28,130 nt of DNA from Mageeibacillus sp. UBA4314 (GCA_002394605.1 DGUI01000050.1:1-28130); one strand, 5' to 3'; positions 20,267 through 28,130 are shown, numbered from the stretch's first letter. A program made the numbers and translations. Notes: generated by a model not told the origin, from the letters alone.

Positions 20267-21835
20267 CTAGTAATTGTCGGGCAGATCGTTCTCAAGGAGA
20301 ATGTATTTGTGGCCCTGACCTTTTATCTTATAAGCGTATTGTACAGCATCTTCAAGTTTATCATATACAAGGCATTTTTCCTCAGGGAAACCTTTGCTCA
20401 GGACGCCATCCCTGATCGGCCTGCTCCTCTTCCTTCCGACAAGGAGGATGTAGTCGCAGCAGTCCGCAGCATATGTTCCGAACTTGTAGTTATAATCCTC
20501 TTCCTTTTCGCCGAGCTCGACCATGCCGGGGGTGATGAGGATCTTGATCCCGTCAAAGAGCGCCAGCGTCTCGACTGCGGCCTTGGAACTTACCGGATTG
20601 GAATTGTATGCATCGTCGATTATCGTGACATCACCGTGATCGATGAGCTGCATCCTGTGGGCAACGGGCTCGATCCTTCTTACCGGGACCTTGAGGGACT
20701 TCAGTGACATTCCCATCCTGTGCGCGACGGAGATCGCTGCCATGATGTTGATGACGTTATGCCCGCCTATGAGCCTTGTGCTGAATACTTCCTCTTCCCC
20801 GTTCGGAGCAGTTACCGTGAATTCCGTACCGGTCTGTGAGAGCTTGAGGTCCCTCGCCTTGTATCCGTCACCGTCAGTTTCTTCATAGTAGAAGATCCTT
20901 TCCTTGCTGCCGTATCCTTTGGCGTGGTCACGGATGTGCTCATTGTCGCCGTTCAGGAAGAGCATTCCCCCGTCAGGGATCGCATCTGCAAGCTCAAACT
21001 TGGTCTTCTTGATGTTCTCGATATTAAGGAACGTCTCAAGGTGCTGAGGGCCGATCGACGTTATGATGCCGTGATGGGGATGGACGATGTCGCAGATCTC
21101 CTTGATGTCGCCGATGTGCCTTGCACCCATTTCGCAGACGAATATCTCATGGGTGGGCTTCATGGAGCCCCTGATGGTCTTTACGACGCCCATGGGGGTG
21201 TTGTAGCTCTCAGGTGTTACAAGGACATTGAAGCGGTCCTGAAGGAGAGTCTTGAGGTAGAACTTGACGCTCGTCTTGCCATAGCTGCCGGTTATTCCGA
21301 TTATGGTCAGTCCGTCAACGGACTTAAGGATCCTCTTGGCATCGTTTATGAAATGCCTGTTTACCATGTACTCGACCGGGTGGTTGATGATATTGGCGAT
21401 GATGTAGAGGAAGAACTGCGAACCGGTGAGGATCATGAGGACTGCGCTTATGATCTCGAGCCTGCCGAACAGCACGGCAGCGGCACACGCGGCCGCGATG
21501 AGGATCACCATGCAAACGATCATCCTGATGACACGTCTTGTATAGACGAGCTTCTTCTTCGCCTTCATCCTTCTTAATGCGCGGTACACCACTATTATGA
21601 GCCACAGGAAGAACCATATGACGATATCGAGTGCGATATGGGTTATGAAGATCCTGGCAATGCCGAGGATCAGTGCGGCAATGAGGACCCACTGCATGCG
21701 GATGTTCTTCATGAGCCACCTGACATGCTCGCCGTTCTTATAGCCGTTGAGCTGGAACATATGCATGTTGTAACGCATCGTTATGAAGATGGCATATGCC
21801 GCAAGTATAGCCGTGATCACCGTTCTTACTATCAT
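20267..21835 (-). CDS. Membrane-anchored MurF-like ligase
   Basis: 522 residues. The C-terminal 350 match MurF, which adds D-Ala-D-Ala to the UDP-muramyl tripeptide: P-loop GSYGKTS at 183-189, SYNTPMGVVKTI, FVCEMGARHIGDI, TSIGPQHLETF, LNGDNEHI and DDAYNSNP. Ahead lie about 170 residues with roughly five membrane helices (about 3-19, 48-66, 67-85, 104-124 and 127-150), absent from ordinary MurF of about 450 residues, so the ligase is fixed to the inner face of the membrane. The ATG overlaps the hydrolase stop in ATGA with GGAGA upstream. Whether it replaces or adds to a soluble MurF is not visible here. Confidence 0.85.
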   Translation of the reverse strand: MIVRTVITAILAAYAIFITMRYNMHMFQLNGYKNGEHVRWLMKNIRMQWVLIAALILGIARIFITHIALDIVIWFFLWLIIVVYRALRRMKAKKKLVYTRRVIRMIVCMVILIAAACAAAVLFGRLEIISAVLMILTGSQFFLYIIANIINHPVEYMVNRHFINDAKRILKSVDGLTIIGITGSYGKTSVKFYLKTLLQDRFNVLVTPESYNTPMGVVKTIRGSMKPTHEIFVCEMGARHIGDIKEICDIVHPHHGIITSIGPQHLETFLNIENIKKTKFELADAIPDGGMLFLNGDNEHIRDHAKGYGSKERIFYYEETDGDGYKARDLKLSQTGTEFTVTAPNGEEEVFSTRLIGGHNVINIMAAISVAHRMGMSLKSLKVPVRRIEPVAHRMQLIDHGDVTIIDDAYNSNPVSSKAAVETLALFDGIKILITPGMVELGEKEEDYNYKFGTYAADCCDYILLVGRKRSRPIRDGVLSKGFPEEKCLVYDKLEDAVQYAYKIKGQGHKYILLENDLPDNY

Positions 21836-22614
21836 GATGCCGTCTCCAGACCAAAGAAGGATCTTATTATGCTCTTAAACTTTGCAGGCTGCTCGAGGAA
21901 GGCATAGTGTGTTGAACCTTCGAGCACTACAAGTCCCGAACCCTTGATCTTCTCTTCCATTATCTTCGCATCACCTATCGGTGTTGCCGTATCCTTGTCA
22001 CCCCATATGAGGAGCGTCTCCCTGTCGATCTTCGGAAGGAGATCCCTCAGGTCTTCATTGACTGCCATGACGAGCGTGTTGCGCATGACGGGAGTGGCAC
22101 TCCTGTAATCAGCTGATCCCTGCCTGCTCCTCCAGTCGTCGATGATCTCAGGGAAAAGCCAGTATATGAACTTGATGTTGAACAGACCCCTTAAGAACTT
22201 GAACCTCTTAACGGCCATCTTCTGTTTAAATGTCTTCTCATGAACGATGCCGGCGCTTCCCATAAGGACGATCCTGCCGATCTCCAGAGGGATCTTCTCC
22301 CTTGAAGCAAGCTTGATTATGACCCTTCCGCCATATGAATGTCCTATGAGATCTGCCCCGGTGATCCCGAGCTTATCAAGGAGCTTTATAACAAAGTCGG
22401 CGTAATCGTCAACTCTCCACGGCTCCCTGGGCTCATCACTTGCTCCAAATCCGGGGAAATCAAACTGCAGGACGCGGTAACCGTCGGCAATGGCATTTGC
22501 GACTGAATCATAAAGCCCGAGCTCCGTCCCCCATCCCTGGAGGATCACTGCGGTCTTATCACCGTTCCCTGTGTATTTATAGCAGATATTATATCCGTCG
22601 ATCTCGATATTCAT
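21832..22614 (-). CDS. Alpha/beta-hydrolase
   Basis: 260 residues with a full alpha/beta-hydrolase triad: nucleophile S93 in LIGHSYGGR, acid in LLIWGDKDTATP, and histidine in EGSTHYAFLEQP; the oxyanion segment is LQGWGTELGLYD. No signal peptide. The substrate is unknown; it heads an operon with the MurF-like ligase and Ddl, overlapping the former by four bases, so a role in envelope precursor or lipid handling is possible. The ATG at 22614 has no ribosome site but follows an AT-rich TATTAT about seven bases away, consistent with a leaderless transcript. Confidence 0.9.
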   Translation of the reverse strand: MNIEIDGYNICYKYTGNGDKTAVILQGWGTELGLYDSVANAIADGYRVLQFDFPGFGASDEPREPWRVDDYADFVIKLLDKLGITGADLIGHSYGGRVIIKLASREKIPLEIGRIVLMGSAGIVHEKTFKQKMAVKRFKFLRGLFNIKFIYWLFPEIIDDWRSRQGSADYRSATPVMRNTLVMAVNEDLRDLLPKIDRETLLIWGDKDTATPIGDAKIMEEKIKGSGLVVLEGSTHYAFLEQPAKFKSIIRSFFGLETAS

Positions 22615-22632
22615 ACGCTATATAATAATATT
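22615..22632 (-). promoter_or_regulatory. Probable -10 region of the hydrolase-MurF-Ddl operon
   Basis: The 30 bases between the HAD gene stop and the hydrolase ATG are nearly all A and T on the minus strand, with TATTAT at 22627-22622 and a second TATAAT a few bases further up. Only seven bases separate the nearer box from the ATG. Confidence 0.45.
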
Positions 22633-22644
22633 ATAATAGGATTT

Positions 22645-23286
22645 TCACAAGTAATCGTAGATCTGCTCAACCGTGGGCGCTATGTATCTGACGCCTTCAG
22701 CCTCGAGTTCCTCCCTCGTTCCGAATCCGTAGAGCACACCGATGCAGTCGATGCCAACCGCCTTGGCTCCTGCCGCATCGAATGCGGTATCACCCACCAG
22801 GACCACCTTGGACCTGTCAGGGTTGCCAGCTCTTACGAAGAAACTCTCGAGCACATCCTGCTTGGTCGTTCTGGTGCCGTCCGCCAATGCCCCACAGATC
22901 ATGTCGAAATGCCCTGCAAGGCCGTTCCTGTTCAGGACATCGATCGCAGCATCCTCGAGCTTAGACGTTGCCACAGCGAGTTTCCTGCCGTCTTTATGGA
23001 TCTTATCGAGAAGCTCGTGAAGGCCGTCATAGGGACGGTTATCGTACATTCCCCCGCCGTTAACGTAATAACCGCGGAAGATCTCTATGACCTTATCAAG
23101 CTCCTCTCCCGCAAACCCGTAGAAAGCCGGGAAAGAATAAGTCAGCGGCGGGCCGATGAACTTCGTAAGCTCAGAAAGATCCGCCTCGATCCCAAAAGCC
23201 TTCAGCGCCAGCTGGACGCCTTTGGTCACACCGGCACTCGTATCTGACAATGTGCCGTCCAGATCAAATAAAACATATTCGTACAT
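22645..23286 (-). CDS. HAD-family phosphatase (phosphoglycolate phosphatase-like)
   Basis: 213 residues, cytoplasmic. Motif I FDLDGTLSDT with D8 and D10, a helical cap (FIGPPLTYSFPAFYGF is typical of the Gph/PpaX-like subgroup), motif II VATSK at 105-109, and motif III VGDTAFDAAGA at 164-174. Such enzymes remove phosphate from small metabolites such as phosphoglycolate, sugar phosphates or pyrophosphate; the exact substrate cannot be read. Its ATG overlaps the dehydrogenase stop in TGATG, so the two are coupled. No terminator is visible after it. Confidence 0.9.
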   Translation of the reverse strand: MYEYVLFDLDGTLSDTSAGVTKGVQLALKAFGIEADLSELTKFIGPPLTYSFPAFYGFAGEELDKVIEIFRGYYVNGGGMYDNRPYDGLHELLDKIHKDGRKLAVATSKLEDAAIDVLNRNGLAGHFDMICGALADGTRTTKQDVLESFFVRAGNPDRSKVVLVGDTAFDAAGAKAVGIDCIGVLYGFGTREELEAEGVRYIAPTVEQIYDYL

Positions 23287-24005
23287 CAGAAAGGATAGTC
23301 CTCCCCCTCATTAGTTATAAACCTGTGCCCCTCAAAGTCACATGCTCTCTTCTCAAAAAGATCCTTAAGGATCCCTGCCGCCTCATAAGACGACAACGGT
23401 GCGGGATTGTCTTCCCGGCCGTCCGTCCTTATCCATCCCGGATGCACCGCGAAGATATTCACCTTCTTCTCATCCTTTATGGTGTTCCATATATTCATCG
23501 TAGCCATGTTGAGCGCAGCCTTGCCCATCCCGTAATCGATCTGGGCAGTCCTGTAGCACCTGGAGATGCTCCCGGCCTCAGATGATATGTTCATGATGAG
23601 AGAGGTGCCCGGGCAGTTATGGAGCAGTCCGTAGAATGCCTTGATGACCCTCATCGTGCCGACGGCGATGATATCGACAGTCCTTGCAATGAGGTCAAGG
23701 TCTGCTTCGAAGAACCCTTTGTCGCAGTCAGGCGACACGCCTACGGCGTTGTTGATGAGAAGGTCAAGATGATCTGTCTTGCCTGCCAGCTCTTCTGCTG
23801 CGGCGTTGACAGATGCCGTATCGAGCAGATCCATGGTAAGGATGATCAGCCTGCTGCCGTACTGCTCCTTCAGCTTCTCAAGATCATCAGACTTCTTCCT
23901 GACCGTGGCAATGACCGTATCACCGGCCTCAAGATATCTCAGCACGAGATTATAGCCAAGGGCATAAGCTCTGCCCGCTCCTGTCACCATCACGTTCTTA
24001 CCCAA
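23286..24005 (-). CDS. Short-chain dehydrogenase/reductase
   Basis: 239 residues, an NAD(P)-dependent oxidoreductase of the classical short-chain family. Cofactor motif TGAGRAYALG at 8-17, LLINNA at 82-87, catalytic serine in NISSEAG (about 141-142), and Y158-x3-K162 in DYGMGK; HPGWIRTD follows. The start is taken as the TTG at 24005 (protein MGKNVMVTGAG), nine bases after AGGAGG; the longer frame to 24032 would contain that ribosome site. Coupled to the HAD gene by a one-base overlap. The substrate is unknown. Confidence 0.88.
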   Translation of the reverse strand: MGKNVMVTGAGRAYALGYNLVLRYLEAGDTVIATVRKKSDDLEKLKEQYGSRLIILTMDLLDTASVNAAAEELAGKTDHLDLLINNAVGVSPDCDKGFFEADLDLIARTVDIIAVGTMRVIKAFYGLLHNCPGTSLIMNISSEAGSISRCYRTAQIDYGMGKAALNMATMNIWNTIKDEKKVNIFAVHPGWIRTDGREDNPAPLSSYEAAGILKDLFEKRACDFEGHRFITNEGEDYPF

Positions 24006-24051
24006 TGAACGATACCTCCTGACACTGATCACGCATTATTTCACGGTTTAT

Positions 24052-24073
24052 ATTATATCTGAAGTGCTACAAT
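24052..24073. promoter_or_regulatory. Divergent promoter pair
   Basis: Minus strand: TATAAT at 24057-24052 for the dehydrogenase-phosphatase pair. Plus strand: extended -10 TGC-TACAAT at 24065-24073 for the small charged protein. The two -10 boxes are only ten bases apart, so they likely interfere. Confidence 0.5.
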
Positions 24074-24105
24074 ATATGTACTATACAGGATAAGGAGACA
24101 CAGAT

Positions 24106-24450
24106 ATGAGCGACAATACAAATAATAACAATGAATCCCTGAGAGACGACTGGAAGGATGTCGGTAAGGGCATGGGCAAGACTTTCGCCGGGCTCGGGAA
24201 GACACTGGTCAAGACTGCCAAGATCGGTGCGGCCAAGATCGATGACTGGGCAGAAGACAGGGATACCGACAATTCCGCACAGAAGGCTTCAATGAAGGAA
24301 GGCTGGAAGGAATTCGGCCGCGATTTCGTGAATACGGCAGAGGACCTCGGCAAAGCGAGCGTCAAGAGCGTCAAGAAAGGCGTGGATTCCGTAGATTCAG
24401 AGACAGAAGAACCTGAGATGAAGTCCTGCGGAGAGGATCCTGATCAATAA
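24106..24450 (+). CDS. Small charged protein with two internal repeats
   Basis: 114 residues, not recognised. It is highly hydrophilic with an Asn-rich start (MSDNTNNNNES) and an acidic tail. Two related helical segments are seen: residues 10-39 (SLRDDWKDVGKGMGKTFAGL...) and 64-93 (SMKEGWKEFGRDFVNTAEDL...), each with a W-K-(D/E)-x-G core and a Lys/Ala amphipathic helix. Such a composition fits a small stress- or membrane-surface-associated protein, but no function can be given. AAGGAG lies upstream of the ATG. Its stop codon overlaps the convergent YidC-fusion gene by seven bases. Confidence 0.8.
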   Translation: MSDNTNNNNESLRDDWKDVGKGMGKTFAGLGKTLVKTAKIGAAKIDDWAEDRDTDNSAQKASMKEGWKEFGRDFVNTAEDLGKASVKSVKKGVDSVDSETEEPEMKSCGEDPDQ

Positions 24451-27071
24451 TAACCGAGGTGCTTCCAGTTATTCTTGTCGAAGATGTTGCCTGTTACTGA
24501 GTACCATCTTGCAGGCAGATACTGGTTGCCGCCATTGATCCTGACATCCCACATACGTGAAGTAGTGATGTGAACGGGACCTGCAAACTTCTCTGCATTT
24601 GTTACAGGATTGCCTGTAGCAGGGTTAACAGGGTTCTCGATAAGTCCCTCCATAGCGATAGTGGGAACGTCAGCGTTTGTCATGAACTCCTCAGACGTAG
24701 CGAACTTGCCGTGGCTGTTGAAGTCCTTGACCATAAGTACGCAGTGCAGATCTTCGATATCAAGGTCGGGACCAAAGATCGTTGTATCACCGTAGAGGCC
24801 TGTCTTACGGCCGTGGTCGGATACGACGATGATCCTTGTGTTGTCCCAGCAGTCATTCTCCTTAAGGAACTTGAACCACTTGTTCATCTGCAGGTATGCA
24901 GCCATGTTGGCGTGATAGAATGCCATTCTCCTGTGGTTCGTGAGGTCGATCATACCATCAGTACCATATGCACGTACCTTCTGCTTTGCATCGTATGCAG
25001 TGTTATCAACATGGTTTGCAGGCTGATAATCAGGGGTCTGCAGGAGCGTAGGCTGGTGAGTGATACGGTTGTTCATTGCGAAGAAGTTGTTCTCATCTCC
25101 ATCGCTTATGGTCGTGATCTCTGACAGCTGACCGAATGCATACCAGTTCGACAGGAACTTGGCATCGATACCTGTTGCAACTGACTTGCCGTCATAGTGC
25201 TCAGGATATACGATGGCATCCTTATACTGGTCATCGTAGATAACGTCGAGTGAATGATAGTTGCCGTCATCATAGAACTTCTCCTGGAACAGTGAAGGAG
25301 CTGTCTTGAAGAGACTGTAGCAGAAGAAGTTCCTGTTCCTTGCCAAATCAGTCATGTAAACGAGCTCATCATTCTTGTCACAGGGGATCGCAGCCTGCTG
25401 ATATGCATCGATACCGTAATCCTTGTAGACAGTAAGGTCGCCGTTATAATTAACGTAAGGCATCTCAAGGACTGATGCGGAGAATCCGTGCTCCTTGAAG
25501 ATCCTGGGCATTAAGAGAAGTGCCTCAGTGTGCTTCTTGGACAGCGGCTCATCAGCTCTGGCGTTCAATTTCTCAGGGTTGTACTCATAACCGCCGTAGA
25601 GTGACGGAGTACCAAGGTTCGTAAAACAACCGAACGATACTGTGTTCGGATAATATGTAAACCCGTCGAAAGCCTCCTTCAGCGTAGGCTTCTCAGACAT
25701 GATGTGAGGTACAAGCGAACCGAGTGCACGGTCGATCATGATAACGACAACGTTCTTACCGTGTTTACTGATCTTGATCTCAGGAACTGCCTCGATATTG
25801 CTGTAACCGACATATGTATTGAATTCCTTGTCGATCCTGCTTACATTGACGACACTCATGCCGACAACGGCAAGGGTGCAGACGAGCATAACGTAAGCCG
25901 TGATCTTGGGAATGTATTTGTAGATAAAGTAAGCTGCGATCATGACGAGCAATACGATACACGTATTGATGCCGGCCTCGTAGAAACCGATACGGAGGTC
26001 ATCATCAAGACGGAGCTCTGATGAGAGGACACCCTGCTCAGTACCGAAGAACAGATAGTTTACGGTTGAGGCGAGCGCCACCATGAACATCGAGTATGCA
26101 GCGATCTTCTTCCACTTGTTGGAGAACAGCAGGAAGTAAACGCTGATCCAGATGAAGAAGAATCCGAAAGCCATGCACAGTGAATACCATACATACGATG
26201 ACGGTGATACGATGTGCCTTAAGTCCGTAAAGCTCTCAACGTCGGAACCTACAACCTGAGAGGGGATGTAGAATCCCGTGAGCGCCGACATGTAAAGTGC
26301 GCTGAAGAAGAATGTGAACTTCTCTCGCTTCCTGACAGTATACTCAACTTCAGGCTTAACCTTCTTGGGCTTCTTGTCTGCTGTGCTCTTCTTCTTCTCG
26401 ATCAGCTTTGTGATAAGGTTCTTGACCAGAGAGAACACATTGTTCATCGTCCAATAGAAGACGAGACCTGCAGGTGAATTGTAAAGGAGCACGATGAAGA
26501 TGAGTGCCGTGGCATACAGTACGAGCTTCGACTTGAAAGGCTGTCCGTGCGTATAGATCTCGGAAGATACTATGTTAACGACAGTCATGATTATAGGCAA
26601 TACATTGATCGTCACTCCGCCGATCGTAAGAAGCGCGTCAGGCTTCAGGAGATCCGGGATAGGTCCGAAAGGCTGTCCCTCAAGAAGCGACAGATGTGAC
26701 AGGAACTGATAAGCAGCGATGAAGAAAGGTACCTGCAGTATAAGTGAGATAAGGCTCTTCATTGAAGACAGAGGACTGTAGTTCTCCTGCTTATAGTAGG
26801 TCTGAAGTATCATCATGCGCTCGTCGCCCTTGAAATACTTCTTGATATGATCCACCATGGGCTTCATCTCATTCTCTTTGTCCCTGGCCTGCTTCTGGAT
26901 AACATCAGCTCTTCTGTAAAGAGGCATAACGAGGAGATTGAAAGCGATACTGGTAATGATGATCGTAAGTCCCGGATCATTGATGATGCGGTAACCATAT
27001 GCAAAGATAAGCTCGAAAACAAGTTCAAGCGGCTTTATAAGTATCGTAAAAAGAATATCAATAAAAGACAT
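24444..27071 (-). CDS. YidC/Oxa1-like domain fused to an alkaline-phosphatase/sulfatase-superfamily domain
   Basis: 875 residues, a fusion. Residues 1-225 match YidC/Oxa1 insertase (LTIIITSIAFNLLVMPLYRRADVIQKQ, SLILQVPFFIAAYQFL, LLYNSPAGLVFYWTMNNVFSL). A Lys-rich inner linker (226-250) leads to about five more helices (253-270, 295-316, 322-342, 365-385, 389-408). The last 440 residues form an outer domain like phosphoglycerol transferases and sulfatases: VVVIMIDRALG (D447), FTNLGTPSLYGGYEY at 483-497, and VVSDHGR at 750-755. The groove arginine of true insertases is Asn45 here. It may build or modify a surface polymer instead of inserting proteins. RBS GGAGG before the ATG; own promoter; not in the usual rnpA-yidC locus. 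Confidence 0.88.
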   Translation of the reverse strand: MSFIDILFTILIKPLELVFELIFAYGYRIINDPGLTIIITSIAFNLLVMPLYRRADVIQKQARDKENEMKPMVDHIKKYFKGDERMMILQTYYKQENYSPLSSMKSLISLILQVPFFIAAYQFLSHLSLLEGQPFGPIPDLLKPDALLTIGGVTINVLPIIMTVVNIVSSEIYTHGQPFKSKLVLYATALIFIVLLYNSPAGLVFYWTMNNVFSLVKNLITKLIEKKKSTADKKPKKVKPEVEYTVRKREKFTFFFSALYMSALTGFYIPSQVVGSDVESFTDLRHIVSPSSYVWYSLCMAFGFFFIWISVYFLLFSNKWKKIAAYSMFMVALASTVNYLFFGTEQGVLSSELRLDDDLRIGFYEAGINTCIVLLVMIAAYFIYKYIPKITAYVMLVCTLAVVGMSVVNVSRIDKEFNTYVGYSNIEAVPEIKISKHGKNVVVIMIDRALGSLVPHIMSEKPTLKEAFDGFTYYPNTVSFGCFTNLGTPSLYGGYEYNPEKLNARADEPLSKKHTEALLLMPRIFKEHGFSASVLEMPYVNYNGDLTVYKDYGIDAYQQAAIPCDKNDELVYMTDLARNRNFFCYSLFKTAPSLFQEKFYDDGNYHSLDVIYDDQYKDAIVYPEHYDGKSVATGIDAKFLSNWYAFGQLSEITTISDGDENNFFAMNNRITHQPTLLQTPDYQPANHVDNTAYDAKQKVRAYGTDGMIDLTNHRRMAFYHANMAAYLQMNKWFKFLKENDCWDNTRIIVVSDHGRKTGLYGDTTIFGPDLDIEDLHCVLMVKDFNSHGKFATSEEFMTNADVPTIAMEGLIENPVNPATGNPVTNAEKFAGPVHITTSRMWDVRINGGNQYLPARWYSVTGNIFDKNNWKHLGYY

Positions 27072-27099
27072 TTGTCCTCCTCGTCAAAAAGCGAACCTA

Positions 27100-27128
27100 A
27101 TTATACAAGTAAAATAAGGCATTGACAA
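27100..27128 (-). promoter_or_regulatory. Promoter of the YidC-phosphatase fusion gene
   Basis: Minus strand: -35 TTGTCA at 27128-27123, 17-bp spacer, -10 TATAAT at 27105-27100; near consensus. It follows the tuf terminator, so the gene is separately transcribed. Confidence 0.8.
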
Positions 27129-27157
27129 GATATTTTTTGATGTTCAAAGCAAATAAT

Positions 27158-27185
27158 AAAGGCTGTCCCGTTCGGGACAGCCTTT
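27158..27185 (-). terminator. Strong terminator after tuf
   Basis: Near-perfect hairpin with arms AAAGGCTGTCCCG (27158-27170) and CGGGACAGCCTTT (27173-27185), 25 bases after the tuf stop codon; on the minus strand it ends in CTTTATTATTTG. Confidence 0.9.
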
Positions 27186-27209
27186 GTGTTGTTAATCCAA
27201 AACTATGAA

Positions 27210-28130
27210 TTACTCGATGATAGTAGATACTGTACCAGCACCAACTGTGTGGCCACCCTCACGGATAGCGAACTTGAGGCCCTGCTCCATAGCGATAGGA
27301 GTGATGAGCTCACCGGTGATTGTTACGTGGTCACCAGGCATACACATCTCTGTACCCTCAGGAAGACCTACAACACCTGTAACGTCTGTTGTTCTGAAAT
27401 AGAACTGAGGACGATAGCCGTTGAAGAAAGGCTTGTGACGGCCACCCTCTTCCTTTGTAAGAACGTAAACTTGGCCTGTGAACTTTGTGTGAGGTGTTGT
27501 TGAACCGGGCTTAGCGAGAACCTGGCCTCTCTCAACCTCGTTACGGTCGATACCACGGAGGAGACAACCGATGTTGTCACCAGCCTCAGCCTGATCCATC
27601 TGCTTACGGAACATCTCGACACCTGTTACGACTGTGGACTTAGCCTCATCCTGGAGACCAACGATCTCAGCAGCGTCACCAACCTTAACTGTACCTCTCT
27701 CAACACGGCCTGTAGCAACAGTACCACGTCCGGAAATTGTGAAAACTTCCTCAACAGGCATAAGGAAAGGCTTATCTGTCTCACGCTCAGGAGTAGCGAT
27801 GTAGCTGTCAACAGCTGCCATAAGCTCAACGATAGGAGCATACTCGGGAGCATTTACGTCTGTTGAAGATGACTCGAGTGCTGCAAGAGCAGAACCACGG
27901 ATGATAGGTGTATCATCACCAGGGAAGTCATACTGGTTGAGAAGGTCTCTGATGTCCATCTCAACGAGCTCGAGGAGCTCTTCGTCATCAACCTGGTCAC
28001 ACTTGTTCATGAATACTACGATGTAAGGAACGCCAACCTGACGAGCGAGAAGGATGTGCTCACGTGTCTGAGCCATAGGGCCGTCTGAAGCAGCAACTAC
28101 GAGGATAGCACCGTCCATCTGAGCTGCACC
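27210..28130 (-). CDS. tuf: Translation elongation factor Tu (partial, N-terminus off window)
   Basis: Brings aminoacyl-tRNA to the ribosome as a GTP complex. The visible 306 residues begin in the GTPase domain just after the DCPGH region (GAAQMDGAILVVAASDGPMAQTREH), include the guanine-specificity motif NKCD, and run through domains 2 and 3 (GRGTVATGRVERG, RDNIG-like GDNIGCLLRGI, TKEEGGRHKPFFNGYRPQFYFRTTDVTG) to GAGTVSTIIE. About 90 N-terminal residues lie beyond the right edge. Codon choice is strongly biased (CGT, GTT, CCA-poor highly expressed pattern), as expected. A strong terminator follows. Confidence 0.99.
   Translation of the reverse strand, partial: GAAQMDGAILVVAASDGPMAQTREHILLARQVGVPYIVVFMNKCDQVDDEELLELVEMDIRDLLNQYDFPGDDTPIIRGSALAALESSSTDVNAPEYAPIVELMAAVDSYIATPERETDKPFLMPVEEVFTISGRGTVATGRVERGTVKVGDAAEIVGLQDEAKSTVVTGVEMFRKQMDQAEAGDNIGCLLRGIDRNEVERGQVLAKPGSTTPHTKFTGQVYVLTKEEGGRHKPFFNGYRPQFYFRTTDVTGVVGLPEGTEMCMPGDHVTITGELITPIAMEQGLKFAIREGGHTVGAGTVSTIIE

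Noticed and set aside
20924..21577. 217-residue plus-strand frame
   Set aside because: Antisense to the MurF-like gene, no ribosome site, composition of a shadow frame.
24570..25124. 184-residue plus-strand frame
   Set aside because: Antisense to the phosphatase domain of the YidC fusion; no start signals.

Overview
The window looks like chromosomal DNA of a Gram-positive anaerobe of the class Clostridia, probably a gut or rumen relative of Lachnospiraceae or Oscillospiraceae. This is inferred from AGGAGG ribosome sites, extended -10 promoters of the form TGnTATAAT, secreted proteins built of GWKKIGGKYYYF-type cell-wall/glucan-binding repeats, a BceAB/MacB-style exporter, an OmpR-type two-component system and a bacterial tuf gene. 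Exact taxonomy cannot be read from the sequence. Almost all genes lie on the minus strand. No rRNA, tRNA, prophage, insertion sequence or CRISPR array was seen.

Layout. 1-836: a stand-alone GMP synthase ATP-pyrophosphatase subunit, cut by the left edge. 884-4462: an ABC exporter (ATPase plus FtsX-like permease) followed by a small four-helix membrane protein with its own promoter. 4672-6939: an AT-richer pair, a protein of unknown function and a membrane acyltransferase with an outer C-terminal domain. 7004-11090: three secreted repeat proteins, one with a Thr-Ala linker and leucine-rich repeats, the other two tandem paralogues. 11240-12535: a PD-(D/E)XK-like nuclease gene lying between two arrays of short palindromic words. 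12536-14040: a DUF4097-like gene divergent from a lipoprotein with a prephenate dehydratase domain. 14053-15168: an exported HAD phosphatase. 15230-17120: an OmpR-type regulator and its sensor kinase. 17133-18482: a secreted C39-like cysteine peptidase with wall-binding repeats. 18483-19073: a third palindrome array (five 52-bp units) and a 64-bp inverted-repeat element. 19074-22614: D-Ala-D-Ala ligase, membrane-anchored MurF-like ligase and an alpha/beta hydrolase in one operon. 22645-24005: a HAD phosphatase coupled to a short-chain dehydrogenase. 24106-24450: a small charged protein. 24444-27071: a YidC-like domain fused to an alkaline-phosphatase/sulfatase-superfamily domain. 27210-28130: tuf, cut by the right edge.

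How it may work together. Much of the window concerns the cell envelope. The strongest regulatory signal is a set of four TTA half-sites with identical 12/11/11-bp spacing, found only upstream of the ABC exporter and upstream of the DUF4097-like gene, each time at exactly the same distance from a leftward -10 box. The nearby OmpR-type regulator is the natural candidate to bind it, which would make kinase, regulator, exporter and DUF4097 protein (and perhaps the divergent lipoprotein) one envelope-stress regulon. The most unexplained signal is the three intergenic arrays, each using its own short word in both orientations. The other unusual points are the exported prephenate dehydratase, the YidC-phosphatase fusion lacking the YidC groove arginine, and three genes that appear to be translated from leaderless mRNAs.
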